A DNA stretch of 64,000 nt from Annona cherimola (Eukaryota; Streptophyta; Magnoliopsida; Magnoliales; Annonaceae): positions 5,587,501 to 5,651,500 of the forward strand of contig CM059974.1 in the NCBI GenBank assembly GCA_030490835.1, read 5' to 3'. Position numbers and translations under genes: made by a program. Positions 57,062-64,000 of this stretch are shown in pieces. The notes below the pieces were generated by a model that was given only the letters and a program-made list of their open reading frames with translations, made no database searches and had not been told where the DNA came from. Every line of letters starts with the position of its first letter. Position 1 is the stretch's first letter.

Positions 57062-58847
57062 ATGCGTACAAACATGGACAATTACGAGGAACCTTTTAAT
57101 GCTAGGTGGAGAAGCGGTCGCACTTTTGGCAGCTGATGCAGAAAAAATGAGAGGGATGCTCATTCTAATAGACACTATGGGGAGCTACGTCAGTCATCTA
57201 TAGATAACATGATTGGGTCTGGAAATACAAAGTGTATAAACCAGATTAGAATGAGCATATTTGACTTCCATCAATTGTGTCGGAAAGTAAAAATTGTTAG
57301 TGGGTCGAAAAGTACTCGGTATTTGACAGTGGAGGCACAAATGACAATGTTTTTACACACATTATCTCATAATGTTAGAAATCGAAGCATAGGGGGCTAT
57401 TTTTGTAGCTCTGGTGAAACTGTCAGTCGACATTTTCATAGATGCCTTGCTGCTGTATTAAATCTCCATACAGAAGTGATTAAAGCTCCAACGTATACAA
57501 CGCATCCTTTAATAGAGGCAAACCCATTTGTGTCAATTTATTTTCAGGTTCGTGTTGCACCAGTCATACATGTTACCCTCCTTTACAATTATGTTTATCC
57601 ATTATCGGGGAGGGTGATCGGGTGCACCCGGGGGCATTGAGCCTCAATGCTCCCGGGCGCATACACCTATTTTTTTAAAATTTTTTTAAAATTTTTTACA
57701 TGAATGTTAATGTAATTGTACTTAACATGTATATCAATTTTTACCATTTTTGAGATTTTTTATATTTATTTTGATTTTTTAAAAATCAGTGGCATTTTAG
57801 TAATTTTAAAAAGCTAAAACGCCATTGATTTTTAAAAAATCAAAATAAATATAAAAATATCTCAAAAAATAGTAAAAATTGATATACATGTTAAGTACAA
57901 TTACATTAACATTCGTGTAAAAAAGTTTTAAAAAAAATTAAAAAAAATAAGTGTATGTGCCCGAGAGCATTGAGGCTCAATGCCCCCAGGTGCACCCGAT
58001 CACCCTCCGTTTATCATACTAACGCATCACAACAACTATCATAGGGATGTATAGGAGCTCTTGATGAAATTCACATTTCTACAACACCACCACCAGGACC
58101 AAATTCAGCTTGGCGGAATAGATATAGGAAGTTGACCCAAAATGTTCTAACCGCATGCGATTTCAACATGAGGTTCACGTATATATATGCCGGTTGGGAG
58201 GGTCGAGCCCATGATAGTAAAGTCCTCCAAGCTGCAATAGGTGACTCTGAGGATCCATTTAAAGTTCTAATAGGTGCCACTTTAACCTTGTGTCTTGAAA
58301 ATAAAAAATGTCCATATTAGGTTACTATATTGCTAATCATGTGTGCTGGATTTTAACATGTGGACGTACAGGGTCTTACTATCTAGTTGATTTAGGTTAC
58401 CCACATTATCCCAACTTCATGGCACCGTACAAGGGTGTACGTTACCATTTGCAAGAGTATCAAAGGGGTCGAACACTAGAAATTTATCAGGAATTATTTA
58501 ACTACAATCATGCAAAGTGGAGAGCCCATGTGGAGAGATTATTTGGTATATGAAAGGGTCATTTTCCCATATTGAAAAGTGCCACAAAATACCCTTACAA
58601 CGTCTACACAATGATTATAGCAGCTTGTATCATCCTACACAACTACATGACAATTATAGATGAATCGAAATTACCAGAGCAGCTGCAATTATAGGTGGAC
58701 GCCTCAATGAATTCAGTCGGCATGGAGGAGGAGGTCGAAGAGCCAACCATGATTAGGGGTTTCTCAGATATAGCATTACAATCTTAGAAAGACTTCCGTG
58801 ACGATATTGCCCAACGAATGTGGGTTGATTATCATAGAGATGTGTAA
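57062..58847 (+). pseudogene. PIF/Harbinger transposase (DDE_Tnp_4, HARBI1-like), decayed
   Basis: Exon 1 from ATG 57062 to the CAG/GTTCGT donor (57547); intron with a palindromic MITE; exon 2 from ATCATAG/GGATGT (58045) to about 58272; intron; exon 3 from GTACAG/GGTCTT to TAA 58845-58847. Family marks: the N-terminal helical part with SGETVSRHFH, then CIGALDEIHIS (first Asp), GRAHDSKVL (second Asp), YYLVDLGYP, APYKGVRYHL and AHVERLFGI (Glu), then AACIILHNYM. Such enzymes cut and paste PIF elements with their Myb partner. In-frame stops at 57134 (CGA to TGA), 58551 (TGG to TGA), 58692 (TAG) and 58785 (TGG to TAG) disable it. Exon phases agree across both introns, which supports the model. Confidence 0.88.
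57609..58008. mobile_element. Palindromic foldback element in the transposase intron
   Basis: GGAGGGTGATCGGGTGCACC at 57609 is the inverse of the last 20 bases ending at 58008. The 200-base arms meet near 57805 (GGCATTTTAGTAATTTTAAA). GTTTATC occurs on both sides close to the ends, a possible imperfect duplication. Related to the elements at 53930 and 62535. Confidence 0.85.
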
Positions 58848-59101
58848 TTAACATCATAGTCATAGCTCAGAACCAAAAGCATCATTTACTTGTATGATTT
58901 TTATGCTTGTAGTTTGATAAATCGAATGTTGATTTAGTAGAATGGTGCTTCAATGAGTGAATTGGTTTATTGTTCTCATGTATCATGCCTTCTACCCTTA
59001 TTTTTACACTCCCTTATATGTGGTTGCTCTTATCAGTTATATCTCAATCACATAATTGTGTTGCATCTTGATATTTGCAGTACTGTACAGAGATATGACC
59101 T

Positions 59102-60162
59102 ATGGATCCAACATTGAGCAGATCCTTGAGCAATGGGTCTCGTCAGGCTTCTAGAGGTAGTACTGACAGAAATTCTAGGCGGTCTAATGAAGGAAACTTC
59201 CAATAGGCGGAAGAACATGATAGAAGTCTCATTAGGCTTATAGTAGAGAATAGACAGTGTGGCCGCATATGTGGTGACAGCTTAGCTAAGGCTGTAGCTA
59301 TACGAATTGCATCAAGGCTAAGCAATGAACTTAGCCACATTATTGAAGTTCCCCTTAAGTGGGAGCAAGTTTGAAACAGGTGGCGTCATTATAAAGAGCT
59401 ATACCGACGTATGACAAAAGTCCAAGATAAATCTGGAATGGGATGGGATGAGTCTCGCATGATGTTTGATAGGTCAAATGAACAATGGGCAAATCTTATC
59501 GAGGTAGCCAATTAGATTTTTGTAATGTTTTATATGCTTTCGAGAATTTTGTTTACCAACTACTTACTAATGTTTATCATTAAATTTGACTTGTACAGTT
59601 TTATCCGAAGATAGTGGAACTCCGTGATAAGCGACAACTACACAGTTGGGAGGACTTGGACGAGATCTACAAGTCAGATGCACCAACTAGTGCCCGATCA
59701 GCAGGATTTAGTAGGCTAGCACGTCGGAGATGCTCCATCATGGAAGAGGATCCGAGTGGCACGGAAGGCATTGATCTTAACTCCGAGCCTTTGTTCACCG
59801 AAGAAGATGTCCCGACATCTTTGACGAGGACATCTGCACACTCACCACGACGTCAGAATCTACGTAGGAGGCCGCCAGGTCCATTAGAAGAGGTGGCCGG
59901 TGCATTCAAGAGTTTAGTGAGTCGGCAGCTGGCGCCGTCGCCACCGCATCCACCACCACCACCAACTGAGAAGTTCAGCGTTGACCCACAATGATATATG
60001 AATGCTATGACACGGCTGTGAGAGCTTTCTCTCTCTCCCAAAGAAGGCACTAAAATGGTCCTTTACTTTGGTCAGCATCCAAAGAATGCATTAGGTTTTC
60101 TAAGTATGCCCACTTTAGAGATGCGAAGGCAGTTTGTGCAACATATTTTAGCAAATTTCTAG
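59102..60162 (+). pseudogene. Myb/SANT-like DNA-binding partner of PIF transposase, decayed
   Basis: Exon 1 59102-59503 and exon 2 59599-60162, GT-AG, phase 0. Exon 1 has the Myb/SANT-like pattern: AEEHDRSLIRLIVENRQCGR, then KELYRRMTKVQDKSGMGWDE and EQWANLIE. Exon 2 begins FYPKIVELRDKRQLHSWEDL and has an acidic and Pro-rich linker, ending VQHILANF. This is the ORF1 protein of plant PIF/Harbinger elements, which binds element ends and brings in the transposase. In-frame stops at 59204 (TAG at the first Trp), 59372 (TGA), 59992 (TGA) and 60019 (TGA) break it. It lies 255 bases after the transposase in the same direction, as usual for the superfamily. Confidence 0.85.
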
Positions 60163-60366
60163 ACCTGTTTGATAATTAAAATTGTGGATCAATTATCTCA
60201 TGTTGTGTAGACTATTATTGCAATTTGTCTTTTTAATCTAATTTATCATCTTACTTGTTTTATTGATTAAGTTTATATATGAAACTGCTTCACGGTATGC
60301 CATTAAGATGTTCCTTTCATTCATTTAGCTCCTCTTGATACTATTGTTTTCACAGGTCACGCCATT

Positions 60367-60651
60367 ATGCCACGTTTCTATGTTGTCTTCGTTGGACGTA
60401 CACCTGTTATATATCAATCATGGTCGGTGGTCCATGCACAAGTAAATCGATATTCGGGAGCATGTTTCAAATCATTTTTTGATCGAGAGTCTGCCATAGA
60501 TGCGTACAAGAATTATTTTGATCCGCCAGATAAAAAAGAGCAGCCTTGTGTTATCATAAACATTTGTAATTGTGCAAGTTGTAATGATAGAAATTATGTT
60601 AATATTATCAATTTGTGCGACTGTAAGTCATGTGGTAAAAGTGCAATGTAG
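60367..60651 (+). CDS. Small ORF with viroplasmin/RNase H1 N-terminal-like domain and Cys-rich tail
   Basis: An uninterrupted frame of 94 codons from ATG 60367 to TAG. Residues 1-50 carry the FYVVFVGR, IYQSWSVVHAQV and SGACFKSF pattern of the RNase H1 N-terminal (also called caulimovirus viroplasmin) domain, a small fold that binds RNA-DNA hybrids in RNase H1. The RNase H catalytic domain is absent. The tail has two CxCxxC clusters (CNCASC and CDCKSC) that could bind zinc. The ORF follows the Myb/SANT gene by about 200 bases, after a CACAG sequence that could be a splice acceptor, so an upstream exon is possible. Unlike its two neighbours it has no stop or frameshift. The function in a PIF-type element is unknown. 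Confidence 0.7.
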   Translation: MPRFYVVFVGRTPVIYQSWSVVHAQVNRYSGACFKSFFDRESAIDAYKNYFDPPDKKEQPCVIINICNCASCNDRNYVNIINLCDCKSCGKSAM

Positions 60652-60659
60652 CGATAACA

Positions 60660-61646
60660 TATGCCATATATGAAGGACTTATAAACTGGTCGTGTAGATT
60701 TGCGTCTTTAGTAAAGACTCTTTTTTTCATTCGACTGATCTCAATTGATCCATATTTATCTTTTTGCCATTTTTTAATGATTTTGTAGGATATAGAAAGT
60801 GAGTTGATTTAAACCAATTAGGGATTTTGACTCTTTCCAATAAGCTCGAGACTAGTTTGGGCATTTCACTTCATCATATGCTAGCCGGAGCACGACGTTT
60901 TAGAAAACCATCAAAAGGGAATACGATTGCAATTTTTGTGTAACTTTGTAGGCATTTGTGCAATATTTGAAAACTCATGGACATGGATGCAATATCAATA
61001 AAATCTTTATAAGTATATTTGCAAAAATCTCCATTTTTGCTAGCTATCTCATCTCCACTCCTATCCAATCGAGACTAAATAATGATAACTTAAATGAGGT
61101 AAGGATGCGATGAATATGTGGTACGAAATAATGTTATTATGCATTAAAAATGAAAAAATATGTTGGAAATGAGACAAGTTATATAAGAAAAAAAGCAAAT
61201 TATTACCTTTTAGGAATGGAAAAATATATTTTTTTAAAAAATTAGATTTCAACGCATCTTCATCCCGAGAAGCAGAGACTTAATAACAATGATCAGATGT
61301 AAATATAACAAAAACAATACTTATGGGTGCCACTTATTGCATTCATACTTACGGAAAACTGTCAGAAAGCAAATTTTTTAATTTTTTATCGGTCACCAAA
61401 CACATGTGTTCCCGACGTGCACCTATGGAGCTTACAAAAATATAATGAAAAATAAAAATAAAAAGGACAAAGGATGTAATTAATGAATTAAAGGGTGGAA
61501 AATGACTTAGATGCCTCTGAAATTAAATGATTTTTAAAAATTAGTAATAAATATACACAAGTATGTAAAATAGCAAAACCTAGTATATTGATTAAATCGG
61601 AGCTCGATCGCATGTGCCCAGGAGTAAGCAGCGCTACATGCTCTCG
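60660..61646. other. Core region right of the ORFs, no gene
   Basis: AT-rich sequence up to the inner edge of the right TIR. No open frame with family features. A GTGCCCAGGAG-type motif at about 61615 may be a fragment of the foldback family. Confidence 0.45.
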
Positions 61647-63461
61647 GTTATGAACCGTTTCTATTATTAAATTGGAATGCTATTTTTTCCACACTGCTTC
61701 TGGAAAGTCCGGCATATTTGTTGACCACAATAGTTTCATTTGTTGTGCTTTTTTATGCTTGGGTGGATTTTAGGTGTTTTTGTGTAAATAGATGTTTTGA
61801 GAAAATGGTATTATTGATGTGCTTGTAATGACAAGAAGTGGCACTGTTTGATATTGGTGGAATTTGGAACAAGAAACTCAAATGGAAGAGCTGAAAATGT
61901 GCAGTAGTGAGAATATTTTGTGTGCATGAGTGCATTACCGTGTTAAATTTCCAATGCTCCAATTCATCAATTTCCAAACTCGTAATGCTATAGCTTGAAA
62001 TCATTTCCCTTTAGTTTTAAAAAATTGCATGACGTCCGTATACGCTTCATAAGCGTACAAACATGACGTTGGTTTTGTATCCCTTTTTTAAATTAAAATA
62101 ACAGAGAAGAAATTCTAAACTTTTCATTTTATATTTATTATAGAATACATTATCTATATAATATCTAAATAATATTTCTTTGTATTTGTATATTTTATAT
62201 TATTTATATTTACATTTGGATATTGATTTATTATAATGTAATTATATTATAAATAAAGTACATTATTTTCATTTATGTCTGTCTTTATATTTCTTCCATT
62301 TACATTTACGTAAATGTAATTTTCTCCTTTTATTTTGTTTTTTCTATTAAAGTTTTTTAGAAATATTCTTTATATTACTATATAGTTTTAAAAAATATAA
62401 TTTTACCATATATTATTATATTTTCTTAGTGATTTTTGTTATTATATATTCATATAAAATTTTAAACATATCACTCTTAAATAATATATAAATTCATTAT
62501 TGAGTACAGGTTTTACATAGTTTTGAAAGTGCCCTGATCCTGTGCTAACTTGCTCCCGGGTGCATATATATATATTTTGAAATTTTTTTTATAAAACTGT
62601 TAATCTAGGTATATTTAGCATGTGTATAAATATTTACCATTTTTGGAGTATTTTTGATTTACTAAAATGACAATGATTTTCAAAAATAAAAAATAAATAT
62701 CTAAAATACTCCAAAAATGGTAAAAATTTATACACATGCTAAATACACCTAAATTAACAGTTTTAATAAAAAAAATTTAAAAAAAATAAAAAATGGTGTA
62801 TGCGCCCAGGTGCACAGGATCAGGGCCCGTTTTGGATCGGGTAAATCAACCTTAAGCCCATCAAAGCCAACCCTTCACCCTTATAAATTTATAATCACGT
62901 AACACCTCATTAAAACTTTTTAACGTCTTGGGTTTTTTCCTATTTAATCAAACCAGCTAATCCACCTAAAATATTTCTCTTTCTTTAAGAAAAATCTCAA
63001 TTATAAATATTTTTTGAAAGTTTTTTCCATGCAAAAATTGCAAGTACATCAATTTTTTTACAAAAAAATCTAGTTTGTTATGTTTGAATGTATATTTTTA
63101 ATATGCGCACCGAGTTCTCTTTCATTAGAGAGAAAGACCATTCAAAAAATACTTTTTAAAAATAAAATTTTTGTAAAAAGATGAGATTTTATTTGATGTG
63201 CGTGCCTTTTTAGGGACCGGAAGAATGCTTTTTTTCAATATCCACTGTAGTAACTTGAAATGCAGCCACTGATAGAAAATCTTACAGCACACCGAGCTCT
63301 GCACGACGTTCCCACGCCGGCCTCCGCATCGTTCCACTTGGCAACAATTAATATCAATAGAGCATTTAATAGCCTACAGTAGCCAACTGAAACTAACCGC
63401 CCACCCATCGTTCCCATGAATTTCCACGTTTCCACGGTAAACTCGATTACTAAACGTCCCC
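61647..63461. repeat. Right TIR of the large element (1815 bp)
   Basis: Inverse of 50900-55124 without the solo LTR, at roughly 90-95 percent identity by eye. Checkpoints: GTTATGAACC at 61647 pairs with GGTTCATAAC at 55124, CACTGCTTCTGGAAAGTCC pairs with its inverse at about 55065, and CGCACCGAGTTCTCTTTC pairs at about 51210. It contains the foldback copy 62535-62822. No gene. Confidence 0.88.
62535..62822. mobile_element. Foldback element in the right TIR
   Basis: Counterpart of 53930-54235, starting GATCCTGTGCTAACTTGCTCC and ending GGTGCACAGGATC. The two copies differ by small indels near the centre. Confidence 0.7.
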
Positions 63462-64000
63462 TAGAATCCCACGACAGACGGTAAAGGAATTTCACGTGCA
63501 AAGTACGGGATTATTACAAACCATACAAGGTTTTTGTATCAAATCTATACCTAGAATCTAATTAAAAAAATTCATATATAGAATAAGAATGCAATAAAGG
63601 GTGTGTTTGGTAATGAATAAAACTTTTGATGAAAAGTTTTGAAGAGTAAAAGTTGTCAAATTATATGATATGATAGGGGTGATGATTAGTAGTAAAGAGG
63701 ATAAAGTTAAAATAGATAGGTTAGTTGTGTGGATAGTCGTGTAGAAATAATTGAAAAGTAGGGTAGTTGTATAGAAAAATGTGAAAAAATGATTAAAAGT
63801 ATGATAATTGTGGAGAGTTAAAAGTTTTAGATTGAAAAGTTTTAAACATTGGGAATACTTATGTGACAATTCTTTCTCACGTAACTTCTTTTATTTTTAA
63901 TATTTTAATTGAATAATGGCGTGGCAAGATTTATACAGCCAACCCCACTTTGGTAAACACTCACCGTGGGAACCACGAGAAATCGGTGAGAAAGTTGTGC
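63462..64000. repeat. Displaced 5' flank of P450 copy 5, with a MITE at 63598-63846
   Basis: 63462-63597 matches 9293-9465, and 63847-63960 matches 9648-9760 of unit A. Between them a MITE starts GGGTGTGTTTGGTAATGAAT and lacks its right terminus, replacing about 180 bases of flank. The last 40 bases have no match that I noticed. Confidence 0.7.

Larger units (their letters stand above)
50900..63461. mobile_element. 12.6-kb PIF/Harbinger-type element with 1.8-kb TIRs
   Basis: The left end GGGGACGTTTGGTAATCGAG is the inverse of the right end CTCGATTACTAAACGTCCCC. The insertion lies in the 5' flank of P450 copy 5. Copies 1 and 2 show the empty site GTATCCC, ATCCCACTC, TAGAATCCC, and copy 5 has the first and third parts on either side of the element, lacking the nine bases between. 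P450 flank resumes at 63462 and continues as in unit A. The arms are 50900-55124 (about 1.8 kb after removing a solo LTR) and 61647-63461. The 6.5-kb core holds a transposase, a Myb/SANT-like gene and a viroplasmin-like ORF, all on plus. The superfamily is assigned from the two PIF genes; TIRs this long are unusual for it. Confidence 0.85.

Noticed and set aside
57541..58060. Open frame continuing past the first transposase exon into GRVIGCTRGH
   Set aside because: That part is intron plus foldback element. The donor CAG/GTTCGT and acceptor ATCATAG restore the family sequence.

Overview
This is plant nuclear DNA from an angiosperm, probably a eudicot or magnoliid; the species cannot be read from the sequence. 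The DNA is AT-rich, genes have introns with GT-AG borders, and transposons fill most of the space. I see no rRNA, tRNA, CRISPR array or bacterial-type operon.

The genic backbone is a tandem array of CYP76-family cytochrome P450 genes, all on the minus strand. Copy 1 (7337-8973) and copy 2 (24045-25691) are intact two-exon genes of 497 codons. Copy 3 (30814-33146) is heavily decayed. Copy 4 (35700-38805) has one nonsense codon and a hAT-like insertion. Copy 5 (49532-50646) keeps exon 2 but has lost most of exon 1. Only a 5' end survives at 45235-45335, and a promoter remnant near 39625-39720. Flanks repeat with the genes: 4230-11063 matches 21673-27830, and 33160-34600 matches 45570-47010. This is unequal duplication followed by birth and death of copies. 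One other gene, an ML-domain (MD-2-related lipid recognition) secreted protein at 15333-18923 (+), has four recognisable exons and a one-base deletion in exon 2.

Mobile elements, left to right: a repeat-rich element with GCATGC palindromes and a frameshifted ORF (1-3540); three hAT-like elements with GGTTCGAACCGGT-type subterminal repeats (11064-12969, 13562-15249, 35786-37240), two with perfect 8-bp target duplications and one carrying a SEC15 exocyst fragment; a complete TRIM retroelement in intron 1 of the ML gene; a long-TIR element carrying a leucine-rich-repeat fragment (20147-21568); two near-perfect palindromic elements with 9-bp target duplications (22329-23263); a probable solo LTR (40407-41295); and many copies of one 250-400 bp MITE family.

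The right-hand 12.6 kb (50900-63461) is one large element inserted in the 5' flank of P450 copy 5. The empty site can be seen beside copies 1 and 2. It has 1.8-kb terminal inverted repeats, the left one split by a 2.4-kb solo LTR. Inside are a decayed PIF/Harbinger transposase with a palindromic MITE in its intron, the decayed Myb/SANT-like partner gene, and a third, uninterrupted small ORF with a viroplasmin/RNase H1 N-terminal-like domain and a Cys-rich tail. That third ORF inside a PIF-like element is the most unusual feature of the window.
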